From contig JAQFWX010000129.1 of assembly GCA_027605045.1 (NCBI GenBank), positions 1 through 64,000 on the forward strand: 64,000 bases of DNA, given 5' to 3'. This DNA is from Phallus indusiatus (lineage: Eukaryota; Basidiomycota; Agaricomycetes; Phallales; Phallaceae). The position numbers were made by a program, and so were the translations under genes. A model generated the notes under the pieces. That model had not been told where the DNA came from. It saw nothing but the letters and a program-made list of their open reading frames with translations, and did no database searches. Below are positions 1-11,534 of this stretch, in pieces. Position 1 is the first letter of the stretch, and each line of letters opens with the position of its first letter.

Positions 1-298
1 ATACATCTCTTTTTTGTTCACGCACAGATATCTCTCCTATCTCCTATCTCTTTCACCCTCTTATCTTGTTCAGGGTTGTAAATATCTTATGAGCACACGT
101 CAAAGTATTTATGTACATGCCAAATTTGCCAGCTTTCAATAAATAATCATATATTTCACGCACAGACAAAGAACATACACAGACAGGCGGACAGACAGAC
201 AAACTAAAAATACAGGGAAGTTTTAATTCTTCCTTCCTTTCCGGTTTCAATTCATTCAAAAAAAGACACAAAATTTCTCCCTTCTTTATCTTACACCT
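1..298. other. 3' flank of egt1
   Basis: No coding exon seen. The stretch is AT-rich with a small run of CAGACAGGCGGACAGACAGAC-like imperfect repeats near 178-200. It lies just beyond the egt1 stop codon and probably holds its 3' UTR and terminator. Confidence 0.4.
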
Positions 299-3200
299 TT
301 ATGCATTATACACGATTCTGGCGCCAACCCAGGCATATGGGTAGTTGTGCTGGTAAAGTTGCTTACGGAGGCACGTTGAGCAATTCGCGGAATCGTAGCA
401 TACGAGCCTCCAATCTACAAGAGAATTAATACCTTTATTTTCGATAGAATGATGATGAGAATTGGTTGCACATACCACAACTTGATGTTTGTCGTCGAAA
501 AAGTCGGAAGAGTATCTGTTCCAATATGAAAAAAAAACGCTCAGAACAATACTGAATGTTAGGACAGCATGCGATGACATACCCGGGATACAAAGTGGAC
601 GCTACATAGCCTTCATAGCTAGCCAACTTTGTGCTTGTCCATTCCCAGATACCACCGTTATGGCCCTGTCCACCGTCCTTGGCGCCAGTGGTAGCACTTC
701 ACAAAAAGTCAGTTAAGCTCTCAAGCAAAGATCTGATATAAAATGCTCCTCACGGGACAGGATGCCAGTTTCTAAAACCAACGTTAGCACTACCCACAAA
801 TCCACCTGATACTTCTCCCAAAACGCCTGCAACTCAGCCACTGTCGGAATTCTACCCCCTTTCACACGAGCATACGTCGATAAATCGTCGTATTCAGCTT
901 GAACAGGCCAATGCTTCGCGATATCAAACGGCATGGGGCCATACAACGTGCGGACGCACGTCGCGCCGTTGACAGTTACCCAACTAGCAGGCATTTTCAC
1001 TTGATTCTCTCCTTTGTTTTTGGTAGAATCGGAATAGTATGCCAAGTATTCGCCGTTGGTTATGGGGCGCCATGAAATGCGGAAGGAGGGCAGTTGGATG
1101 GTTCGCTTCGGGTGCTCGTTGTCCCACCCGAAATCGTGTCGTGGGTGGAATGGAACAGTCGCGTCTTCCGCTTCAAAGTCGTCATGTCCCAGAACGACAG
1201 ATCCAGATGGAATCAAAACTGTCTCGCTGTTGGTGGTAGAATCGTAAAATTGTTGGTACTCTTTGTCCCATTGCTCTTTGAAAGATTCGAAATGTGGTCG
1301 AGAGAATGAAGGCGGTGGGAGAGTTCCAGATCCGGCACGTTGTATCAACATATAGAGTAAAGTCTAAATAGGTTGTTTGTTCATGATCCGTTTGACGGTA
1401 TTAGTGGGCTCAGGACTTACTTCAGCGTGGAGACCTTCATGCTCAAATGTCATAAACAAGACACGAGCCGTTTTCCTATCCAAAACGCGTTTACCAGACT
1501 TGAGATCGGCGTATACATTCAACAATCGTTGACGGACTCTAAACAATAGGACGAGAATTCAAAGGAATGTCCTTCTTCGTTATAATGACAAAACCCACCT
1601 ATCACGGAAATCCAAGATCTCTTCTAAAGTGGGCCAATCCTCGTCTTTATCCGGAACTTCAGAATGTGGCTATAGCCCCCATACGGAAAGTAAGTAACGG
1701 TCACGGCAGAGGCAAAATCACAAATTTAGCTTACATGACATTGAGTCGGATCGTCAACATGCGGGTCAATTCCACGCTAAAGGCAGATATGTTACTGTAA
1801 GAAAAAAAGGAAACATCCGTGCATCCGTGAAATGGAACTTACTTCAAAGATGTATTTGTATTGGTCCGGTTCCGTATGAGGCTCCTTCAGCAATCGAGAA
1901 AGATGGATGTCAAGGAAACTATACAGTAATAAATGACATCAGAATCTAAAACAGAAGCAGAAGAAAGCAGCAGATCACATACGTCGGAATATGTCCAAGG
2001 TAGAACAAACACTTGTGACGAAGATCAATAGGCTTCTGATGAAGCATCTCAGGAGGAATCATTCCCAAAGTGATCGCATCCCAGGCTTTCCACATTTCCT
2101 TCCAATCTTTAATAGTCGGGATACTATACGGACTCAATTTATCGTTCGGTTCGTCTAATAACGTCGCGATATCCCATTGTTCTGATTGTGTGGAATCGGC
2201 AGGTGAGAGTTCTTTGACGATAGGAAAGTGGAAAGCTGGGCGTTCTACTAGGTAGAGACCGTATAGGTCTTGAGGATCTTTCCATTGTTGGATGATGCGG
2301 AGGTTGGACGATGAGAATAATTCCAAGACGTTGGCTGTGGAGAACTGAAAAAGAGACATGTTAACACTTTAAACGTTGTGAGAAGGGTTATTACTGACCT
2401 TATGGCTAACTTCGATGTTGACTAGTTCACCATCTTCAAAATTGATGATGGTTTCCGTATCTTTCAGATCTGCGGAAGGAATCTTGACAGACTGTGGGCC
2501 AACGGATTTATAATATGCCTCATGACGACCTATGATGATGATTGTAAGACGGTGCTTTCAGCGAGAAGGATAAAAATAACTCACGTTCAGTTTCGTTGTA
2601 GAAGTTGACATATTCCCATTTACTCTCCGTAAAAAGAGACTCATCTCCAAGCGTAAGCCCAGCGACTAATAAACAATGAAAAAAACAAAAACGATGTTTT
2701 TTGGAATGGGTTCAAATTTATATAAATTTTAAAATCATCATACCCCTCAGGCCATTCATTATGAAGTCTTTGGTGATACCTTTTGCGTCGTTGTATGCTT
2801 TCTCGATGCGTTCCTTGCCGTTGTCGCCGTCAAGTCCGATTAGAAGAGTATCACCCGAGCCTGGTCTGAGAGGTAGACGAGACAAAAATCCGATCATTTC
2901 GGGTCGTGTAAAGTTGCCCAAGGACGAACCCAAGAACAAGAGGTGGAGTGGTGTCTTTCTTGCGGGAGCACCAGTACCAGCATCGGTAGAAGTGGGTTGT
3001 GCATACTTGTCGTCGAGTAATGGTGAAGACGAGATGGGAGATGGGGGTGTAGTGCCAGAAGATCCGGACGCAGAGTCTGATTGGGATTTGCTGGATGGAT
3101 CCGAACTAGAGCTGTTAGAGCTGCTCAAGACTGTATTGACGTTGACATTAGTATTAGCACTAGCGTGTTCTTGAGCTGGTTTATGTCCATCCGATTCGGC

Positions 3201-4361
3201 TTCGGCCAAGTCCGCTGTGCGAAGCTTCTCGAGGCCGTTCTGGTTGATAAATTGGATCCCTGTGAAGGACGGGGATGAGATAAATGGGGAGGTAGATGAG
3301 AGAAAATGTGAAGAAATAGATCACTGACCACCCTCGTAAGTACCCCATATCCCACGCACGGCTACACGGCCAGAAAGTTCTTCGCCCAGAGCACCATATG
3401 GGTGCTCTTCGGCCTCAGATGCAGGAGGGGCGGATGATACGTCTTTAGTCATAGCAATCTGGTTAAGAGTGCGTTCGAGCTCACGACGTTCGAGGTCTAA
3501 AGCGTAGTAGGTTGCGGGGAACATCCATGGGACTTGAAGGCCGCTTTTTATCTACCAAAGCGGCTAGGTTATGGAGGAGATGGGACGTCTTGCGAAGGGA
3601 CCTGCCATGAGGCGAATTAAGTCAGTTTTTCTTTTCGTTAGACTTGGATTGTGGCTTTTCCGTGATTATGCGCGCGTAAAAAGGAAACGAATGAAGTATT
3701 AAAAAGTCAAAAAAGGTAAACGAAATTGAAAACATGTGTTAAAACACGGATCTTGAAATTATAGTATAGCCTTTCAATATCATGGAAAGGCTGACCGCTA
3801 TCAATCAATCGAATCGAAAAGGGACGAATTCGAGGGAACGGGAACGCGTGCCCTTGAAGAAGGGCCGGTAGCAATTGGGGGATTACGAAAACGGAGCTTT
3901 CTTTAGCGAGCCGACATGTATTGATATACATCAATATATTATGTATATCGTTTGGATGTCGTTTGTGATAATTGCCAGACGCCACGCGCATAACAGATAG
4001 CGAGAACCAAATTAAAACAGACGTACCCTGCGCCTAACTCAAGGAAGACTTCGCCGTCCACGAGACCCTTTTCTCCATGTATGGCAGTTATAATTTCGGC
4101 ACCTTTGGTCCTCAAGATGGCTTCTTCGAGAGGAAAGAGATAGTATTCGGGAGCGTCGGTGGTGATGAGGTCATACAGTCTGAGGCCTCGCTCGTCGTAC
4201 AGGAGGGCTGTCGGCAGCGATTTCTTGCCGGTCGGATTGTTCAATCCCGTGATAATAGCGGAGCGAAGAGGAATGGCTGATGTAGCCTGTGATGCCTCTG
4301 AATCGAGACGGACGTCAATGATCTTGACGGGTGTCGCTTGGGGTGCTATCTCTCTCTCCAT
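299..4361 (-). CDS. egt1: Ergothioneine biosynthesis protein Egt1 (EgtD-like methyltransferase + sulfoxide synthase), with three apparent frameshifts
   Basis: Egt1 makes hercynine from histidine with SAM, then adds cysteine sulfoxide in an iron- and oxygen-dependent step towards ergothioneine, a cytosolic antioxidant. The N-terminal exons carry the EgtD-type methyltransferase: SLPTALLYDERG, DAPEYYLFPLEEAIL, SAM-site LELGAGSLRKTSHLL, ALDLERRELERTL and FLGSSLGNFTRPE. The middle exons carry the DinB-like iron site HEGLHAETLLYML (HX3HXE). The last third is the FGE-sulfatase fold, with ASWVTVNGA, NVGFRNWHPVP and QGHNGGIWEWTS, ending YQHNYPYAWVGARIVYNA. About twelve short introns. A Ser/Asn/Thr-rich insert of roughly 70 residues interrupts the methyltransferase domain near 2990-3190. 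Conserved blocks change frame at three places (3545-3549, 798-800 and 364/365), each fixed by one base; these are indel errors or early decay. Start chosen at 4361; an in-frame ATG lies at 4514. Identification is secure, functionality is not. Confidence 0.9.
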
Positions 4362-4817
4362 CTCGAGATCAAGATTCACTGTGGGACTGGCGTTGAACCT
4401 CTCTTGTTTGATGAATGCTGATGTGAACAGAGAAGGATTTGAAAAAAAACCTAAACTCAAAAATCGTTGCACCGGGGGGCCTTTTAAGGAGGGAAAAGTC
4501 AGGCCGAGACGCACGTTATTTTTTGGAGACAGGGCTGAGACTTGATCATATATTGTATCAATATCCGTAAAAGGGGGTTAGCTCCCACTGAGATTCCACC
4601 TTGTCTGGGTGGCCTTTTGGGTTATATCATTACCCCCGCATGTGTCAGCGGGTTTTATGGTATAGCGTACGATCAATAACGGCATTCAACTTGGCAATAA
4701 TATCAAATCGAGATGTTTTCGCAGCATACTCGACATGTGTAGAGCACACAGCTATTTCCCGATTTAAAATCGGGGCAGGTAATTTGGCTACAGCTACAGC
4801 ATGAACACTACCAATTT

Positions 4818-5344
4818 CTACTGACTAGGGCTTGTCAAGTTGTGTTCTCCATGTAAAATCTGCTGGCCCAACTGTTTTGTGTCTTGATTCCCAGTGATCT
4901 GAATAGGATACATGTGTCAATATTACCGCACTTGGCAGTATTGAATTGTGTTTATCTCAACTGTTCCTTGTGCGACTTTGGCATATCCTAAACCGAGCAT
5001 TAAGAATTGGTGTCAGATTGCCACGTCAACAACTCGTCTAGACTCTATCACCTTTGATTTGATCTTTCACAGACACTCTATTCGCGTCTACTCGTTTTCC
5101 GTCTCCGGGTTCCGTAGAAGCTGTTTCAGTGACCTTAGGGGTTAATTTATAATTTTATGCCATGAGTATAATGTACCTTGTTGGTGAGCAGAATCCGTTC
5201 TTGTGGGAGGCATATATTCTGAAGGCATCTTCACAGATTCCTCTCCATACGGATTCAACTTAGGATACTCCTTAATAATTAATCAATTAGAAAATAAATT
5301 ATTAAAATCATAGACAAATTGCATACCTTGGTATTATGCGACAT
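4818..5344 (-). CDS. Small five-exon gene, 95-residue hydrophilic protein (function unknown)
   Basis: Five exons join in frame: 5344-5327, 5270-5177, 5120-5052, 4987-4962 and 4898-4818, with introns beginning GTATGC, GTACAT, GTGATA and GTTGAG and all ending AG. The 288-nt CDS encodes 95 residues starting MSHNTKEYPKLNPYG. The C-terminal half contains VSVKDQIKGYAKVAQGTITG then NQDTKQLGQQILHGE. That pattern (KxQhxxYAKxxxGTh then KxxGxxIhxGE) resembles, from memory, small uncharacterised basidiomycete proteins; no function is known to me. No signal peptide or membrane segment. It is divided into exons too short to stand out as open frames. A TGACGTCA site lies 96 bp upstream of the ATG, which suggests stress or cAMP-linked control. 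The consistent phase across four introns is the main evidence that it is real. Confidence 0.75.
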
Positions 5345-5439
5345 ATCAATCAATTAATGGCAGCTCCTACCATTAGCTGTAATCCTTAGAGGCTTTTATT
5401 TTTCCAAAATCTACGTAGTGCTCTGGTCATTTACTATGG

Positions 5440-5447
5440 TGACGTCA
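5440..5447. promoter_or_regulatory. CRE/ATF-type element upstream of the small gene
   Basis: A perfect TGACGTCA palindrome lies 96 bp upstream of the ATG at 5344. In fungi this is the binding site of Atf1/CREB-type bZIP factors that respond to osmotic, oxidative and nutrient stress. A weaker TGACATCA copy follows at about 5464-5471 (context CGTGACATCATC). Function is inferred from motif and position only. Confidence 0.45.
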
Positions 5448-8400
5448 CTCAAATACCGGCTCGTGACATCATCTCCTTTTCCCGAAAAAGGTCTTTTAGC
5501 GCTCAAATGGCCACCCTCGTTCTCCACATGCTAGTGGCAGTGGCCACAATGCCATCGGCGTCATAAGGGTACTAAGAATACACATGCGCAGCTTCGATAA
5601 TATATGTAACAGAAGAGAAACGACGAGCGTGAAGCAACGTTCGTAGACTTGTTTTCCAGTCAGAAAAGGGCTAGTTTGTAATTCTCCATGCTGTTACTTC
5701 AATGTTCCGGCAAATTAAATTAGTATTTCTCACATTGCTTTGGCACTTTTACCAGTAGCATGGTCTTATCTAATAGAAACCTTCCCATCAACAACTTCCA
5801 GATGTCTAAATACCTATTCATAACGAGAAGTTCAACTAAAGAGACAATGGCTCAACATGAAGAAGCAAGAGAAATCAGCCAACATTGTCCTTATCCAACA
5901 TGAGCTCCAGAAACAACGAAGAAACCGTAGCTGCAGGAGAACTCACACAGAAATTGCGCAGTGCTCCAAGCCACACGCAAAGCCTTCTGGAGAAGAAAAA
6001 GAAGAGGAAGAGAGGGAGAATTCTGGTAGTAACGATATCTGCCGGGGGTCGTGTGTGTATTCGTTACGTATCCGTACTTCCCTTCAGGTACAGCTCACGG
6101 TCAAATACACAGCTATGTATGAAGATCTTCAAATCGATCAGGATCATTCTGCGTAACATTATTTCGGCTCTCCACTTGGTTTAAGCGCGGACGAATACCC
6201 TCAACATCGTGCTACGTTTTTTGCTATGCTTTTCATGGAAAGCTTGCGTAAATTTCCTTGATCACCTGCCACAATTAACGAAAATATACATCCTGTCGAA
6301 TTGGAAATACATATTATTAGTCTCCTCAATGTTCTCGTAACGATATCGGCTCAATGCTCGACATTCAGGCACATCTGCTATCTCCGGCTCCGGATCCTGC
6401 AGGTCCTAATCAGGTGAATTCATTGAATTTGACTAGAATTCTCCGCGATAAAATCTGGCGATATCGGACAAACGCTCGTCTCCTCTCGCGAGAATTTATC
6501 GGGGAACAATTTATCAAAATCTCTCCTTCAGCCTTTCGTTGAGCCAGGGTCGTATTTCTCATTCCTAACAGCCTGAGTAGTTGTGTCTCATATAATCGTA
6601 CCGCGTATTAGAATTTGGTTGTTGTTATCGTGGTTCGCATTATTCAGCATCTTGACTTGGGTCGTATATCTTGAAAGATCAGTCTGAAGAATTGGCGCAT
6701 GAATTATTAAATCCACCGTTCAAGGGCACTCCTAACATTTATTTCTGCCATGGCCAAGACTAAAACATGCGTCACTGTATGTTAATCTCTCTTAGATAAC
6801 ATAAAATGCATACTTACACGACAAATGAACAGGACTCATATATGAACTCTTGCACAACCCTTCCATATTGAAAAGGCGTTCAAAAGAGTGCAATCGTATT
6901 ACCATTACTCGCCGCCGTCACTCGCTCGCTCGCTAACGCTCATCGGTATAAGAAGACCTGAAAAACGCCGTTTATATTACCAAATTCAGGGTTTCTTGGT
7001 TCTTCTTTTTGGACATCAACGTCAGATCAAAAAAGCGAAAGTGAGCCATTTGTGCCTCCACGCGGTCGGGTTCATGATTTGCCCTACGTGCTCCATACAT
7101 ATGTAATGATACATACTAAGTATCCTTTTTTGGAGCACATGTGAGCCATTTATGCCTACGCACCGTGCCGCGGATAGACGAAACTTGAATATTTGATGCA
7201 TGAGGTCGGATCCCCTTCGCCGGCTAGTCTATATTAATGAAAAGTGAGGCATTTGTGCGTCATGCGGCAACTCTATCGGTCCATTTATGTATCACGCGTT
7301 TTGTATACACGCCAATAAAGTTGAAGGAAAGGTAGCCTTGGGCTAAAAACGAAAGGCGATGTACGTCAATGATTCTTCGTATGTATGACCAGCCGCTTCC
7401 ATCCGCTCTTCCTAGCTCTCGGTAAAATATCAAAGCGAGATAGTCAGTATATATAAAGAGAACGTCGAGATCGAGACGTATTTGACCACTGAGTGCTTTC
7501 TTTGGGGTTTTGTGGTGATAATAAAGTTGAGGCGCGTGGATTATGGGGGAACGCCGATGATAATGCTAGAGGTAAAGCTCGGCGCCGAACATAGACCGAT
7601 AAGAACGTCTAAGTAAGGAGATCAACAAGATTGCTTGAGAATCCCAAAGAGACGTTTGTTGCGGATTGTGAAGTAGCCAAATCACAATAGCGAGCCGTAC
7701 GCTTCTTGTGCCAAGTTGGATAGGCTAATTGGAAAATACGAGCACGACACGGCTACTCCTCCAAATCGCGATGGATTGCATGAAAGGTGAGAAACAGACT
7801 CCACGATTATATCTTGTTCAATGCTAGCGACCTCAATAGCGAATCAAAAACGAGATAGAATACGTACTAAGACTGATACCCTGACGAGTGCAAGGCCGAG
7901 AAATCCGACAAAGCCAATATGGATGTTTTATCAAGCGAAAAAAAGTCAGTCCCGTCGGGTGCAAATTAGATATACAAATGTAGAATTTTGTGATATCGCA
8001 AACCTTCCCAATCCCATGATAAAAAACGTGTCGGTACTGCAGTCAGCGAGAACTCAGACGAAGAGCGCGTTTTCTTTTTGGGGTTCGTGACTATTACATA
8101 ATCAATTCGGCTCCGTTTGAATTGAATCAAAAGATTTCAACCACAACAGTGTTGAACTCGTGGTATCGCTGTGATATTTTAAGATGGTGAAATAGAACGT
8201 TTACTCCGCTCTAATACATTATTTTAAACTACATAGGCCCATCAGTAAATCATATGCGCCGCAAGTCCGCCTCCGTACTGAGGACACATGTTTTGCTTTT
8301 CACGAGGTCTTCCGTCCTGAGCTCCAAGGTTCGTTCCCATTTTACTGGGCTGAATTTGTTCCTCTACTTATTTTCGTTGTTCTAGAGTATTATGGGTTCT

Positions 8401-9651
8401 TTGTCAGATAGATAGTCATCCGTCTACGTGTTAGTTTAACTGGTTTTATCTTTTTTGAGCGAACGTCAAGTGAAAAATAATCAAAGGACCGACTCGCTGC
8501 TCATTTTTCAATAAGTAGTGAGCTCTTTTACTCCTCAGTCGCAAAGAAATTCAAAAACAGTCTAGGCATTACGGTTCTGCCGCTGATTTTCCTGCACTAA
8601 CTCCTGGCAGGCATCATGGTTCCTGTCTGGGTTTCCTCTTGAGTTGGTCAGTTTCTTAAAATCCAAACAGTATAAAACGAAAAGAAATTGATCAGTTATA
8701 GCTTTCGGGCATCATCGCAAATTGGTGCATATTCACTGGGTTACTCGAATTCTGGTCCCATCATCGTGTCCTGTACATTAAAACATCCTTTCTGGTTTCA
8801 TGGTACGACCTGAATTGAAAAACACCTCTAACTGCTACCACTATTTAATGACCGAAGTTCTCAGACTAGCTGCAGCATCTAGGGCCACAGCCTTTAAAAA
8901 AACTTTGATTTCCCTACTAGTAGAACGTACGAAAGCACTTATAATTGTTGAGAAGTGGCTCGCGAATAAAATTCTCCTTATGAGTGGGTTCATTTCTCCT
9001 ATAGCAATGCATGAAGAAGTATCAAAGTACTATCTGGATTGGTTTCTGAATTTGGGAATGTAGTTATACGGAACTTCTGCTTGAATTGCTGTGTAATCAC
9101 TATAAGAGTGAAGGATATGGGGTGGTCTACTCTGTTGGTGTCACTTGAATATCTAAAATCGAATAACCAAAGGCCACCTATGTCGAAATAACGTAGAGTG
9201 GTATATGTAACTCTTCAACAATTCTCAAGACTTGAACATGAGCAGAAGAAGGTATATCGATGGTTTTCCTAAAGTACAATTGTACGCGCGTAACTCCAGT
9301 CATGCATACAATAATCCTCTCTCCTTCAAATACTACATTATATGTAATTGTTTTCGGCGAATTGCTCTAATCGTTGTCATCAGCAGCTCTCCGTATTTCC
9401 TTGCCTAGCGAATCAACCCTTGCCAAAACACTATCAGAGATCCAAGATTGTCTTCATTTTGGAGGTCTAATTCCTCGTCCTATATCGTGCTTTCAGCTCC
9501 AGCTGGTTTGCTGTAAAGAAGCCCGAAATAGTCGTTTAATAAATGTATAGAGCCATCGGTATACTGTCTGGGAGACTTAGGCCCAGTAATCCAATTTTTT
9601 TCGAGCCTCAGCTCAACCCGGCCGAAACCTTGATGATGATACAGAAACAAG
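5448..9651. other. Gene-poor interval between the small gene and TAF7
   Basis: About 4.2 kb with only short overlapping frames in all six phases and no conserved motif that I recognise. The + strand frames at 5857-6184 start with hydrophilic, lysine-rich text but collide with each other and have no convincing splice continuation. The 7041-7300 repeat set is the only structured element I see. Small spliced genes may be hidden here, as one was at 4818-5344. Confidence 0.4.
7041..7300 (+). repeat. Imperfect direct repeats at about 100-bp spacing
   Basis: GTGAGCCATTTGTGCCTCCA begins at 7041. A near copy, GTGAGCCATTTATGCCTACG, begins at 7141. A third, GTGAGGCATTTGTGCGTCAT, begins at 7243. Each is followed within a few bases by a CGCGG/CGCAC/GCGGC-like segment. 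A weaker TCCATTTATGTATCACGCG begins at about 7279. The arms GTGCTCCA (about 7088) and TGGAGCAC (about 7131) form an 8-bp inverted repeat between the first two copies. No protein is encoded. It may be the remnant of a tandem array or of a mobile element. Confidence 0.5.
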
Positions 9652-11534
9652 TTAAATCCCAAATAACTTGTTATAAGTGATCAGTTAACATGACCGAATA
9701 TCGGATCGACAAGTAATTACCTCTTCCATATCAGCGTCTTCGTCTTCGTCCTCTTCTTCACCTTCACCCCCATTCTCCACTTCTGGAACTTCCGGAACTT
9801 CGGCCGCCTCCACGGCGGGCGTAGGCTCATTGGTAGAATCACCGTTGATATTGCGCAACCGTCGTTGTTCAACCATTTGTTCCCTGTGTCCCTGTTTTTG
9901 ATCAAGATCGGCTACCATTTTCTTTAACTGATCCTCAAATCGTTTCTGAAAAGCACGAGTGAAATAAGGCAAAAATTATCCCTCCAGAACGCAAGAATTT
10001 ACCTTGATAAGAGGGTTGACTGCAACGGCAATCTCCTGCTCTTTTCTGGATATAGCAGCCTGCAAATCACTAATTTCCTCCAATAGTAACTTCTTTGCTT
10101 GCACGGCCTCTTCGTCCTCGTCCTCGTCTTCTTCAGATTCATCGCTCCCGTCGCTTTCGCTGGCTTCCTCCTCCATCCCTTCCACCATTTCTCGAGCCAA
10201 TTCTGCTGCCAGCTCTTCGTCAATATCACCTTCCTCTTCTTCCTCCTCTTCCTCTTCACCCTCGTCTTCGTCCGCAGGAGTCGCCTGCATATCACCATCT
10301 AAATCGCCTCCCATCATACCTTCGTTCGTTTCTTCCGGATCTAAGAACTCGGAATCGGACAGGTCAGGATTTACATTTTCAAGGACCTCTAGCAAAGAAA
10401 TGAGAAAGGCTGTTCTTGTCTATACTTGGGAAACGGAAATTACCGTATGCAACTTTGGTAGCTTTAGAGTCCTCAGCCAGGAGGCGTTCCACTTCAATTT
10501 CTACGGTTTCAATCGTCTAAATTCATCACAAATTCATCAAATTTAGTTAAATGAATTGGTGAAAAAGGGTTGGTAATCTTACTCTGCGATTGGCTCTTTT
10601 CCTGAATCGTCTCTTCCTGGCCCAATGGAGCGGAGGTGTGATACCATGTGGCCAAATGAAGTCATCGATATTAAATGATTTATTTGCGAGAACCTCGTCT
10701 TCGCTGTTGATCTTGTTTTCAACTACAAGCATCTGTAAAGGGACGGTTGTTAAAGGAGAACAAAGCAAGCTAAGTCAGAGTCTTCTTACCTGGCAGATAT
10801 CCGCAACTTTGAAAACATTTTTGTTGTCAAGAGTCTTCTGAGACTCGACTATACACGGTAAGTCGACAAGCTTCGCAGAATATAGTGTGTCGCCAACATG
10901 GAAAACACCTCGCCGAGAATCTAACAAACAAGGACGTCATTTTCCGTCATTTTCATAACGTAACTGAGATTAATATACCTTTGAACTTGAACCAAACGTC
11001 TTTCGACATTTCGCGTTTCTCGACCATCGCCCGTAATCTCTCACAGTCATCACCGGGTGGCAATCGCAATATGAAGTGCTCCTCAAACGTCAAATCCTCA
11101 TCATCCGAGTCCAGCTCTCTATCGTATGATCCTAGAAATGATATCCCAGAAGCTTGACGTTCGCTGACTTTCAGCTTTAACTTTGGTGCAAGCTTTGCTC
11201 GCGAAGTCTGGTTTGAGCTGCGTGTCGAACGCTCTGCAGGATCCAAAGCTGGGGGCGTCATCGCTTGACGTGTCGCACGACGCGTAGTCATAGTCATTGC
11301 TGGAAGTGAAGTATTTTTCGTTGCTGGTGCAGGAACAAACGGTTTAGCATCGACAGCGGTGGGATCTGCTTCCGGAGTCTCCACTTTGATGTCATGTTGA
11401 GACGATTCTTCAAGCGCTTGCTGCAATATCTGTTCGTAAGGTTCCATGCTATCTCCGATATCTATATAACCTTCTCCACCAATATCACCTTCCTCATCGT
11501 GGTCGCCATCAATATCGACGAAGTCGTCCTCCAT
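9652..11534 (-). CDS. TAF7: Transcription initiation factor TFIID subunit 7 (TAF7)
   Basis: TAF7 is the TFIID subunit that contacts TAF1 and regulates its activity during pre-initiation complex assembly in the nucleus. The TAFII55 N-terminal domain is clear across exons: EEHFILRLPPGDDCERLRAMV, then SRRGVFHVGDTLYSAKLVDLP, CIVESQKTLDNKNVFKVADI and FIWPHGITPPLHWARKRRF. Upstream lies an acidic and then basic leader of about 140 residues. Downstream comes a very acidic Glu/Asp block (about 10080-10300) and a coiled-coil segment, ISDLQAAISRKEQEIAVAV then QLKKMVADLDQKQGHREQMV. I favour splicing the last exon to 9666-9652, which ends ELFGI; reading through instead would stop at 9685. All exons join without frameshift. 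Start at 11534 is the first ATG of the acidic leader. Confidence 0.93.

Noticed and set aside
779..816. Possible 34-nt GT-AG intron in egt1 explaining the frame change at KYQ
   Set aside because: The stretch encodes GSANVGF, a conserved Egt1 segment, and removing it also leaves the wrong frame.
2701..3174. 157-codon + strand frame
   Set aside because: Antisense of the Egt1 methyltransferase exon, which has clear conserved motifs on the minus strand.
5857..6184. Two overlapping + strand frames with a Lys/Glu-rich run
   Set aside because: They overlap in different phases, have no splice continuation that I could justify and no recognisable motif.
10004..10546. Long Ser-rich + strand frame opposite TAF7
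   Set aside because: It is the antisense of the acidic Glu/Asp repeat of TAF7; low-complexity GAG/GAA codons read backwards as serine.
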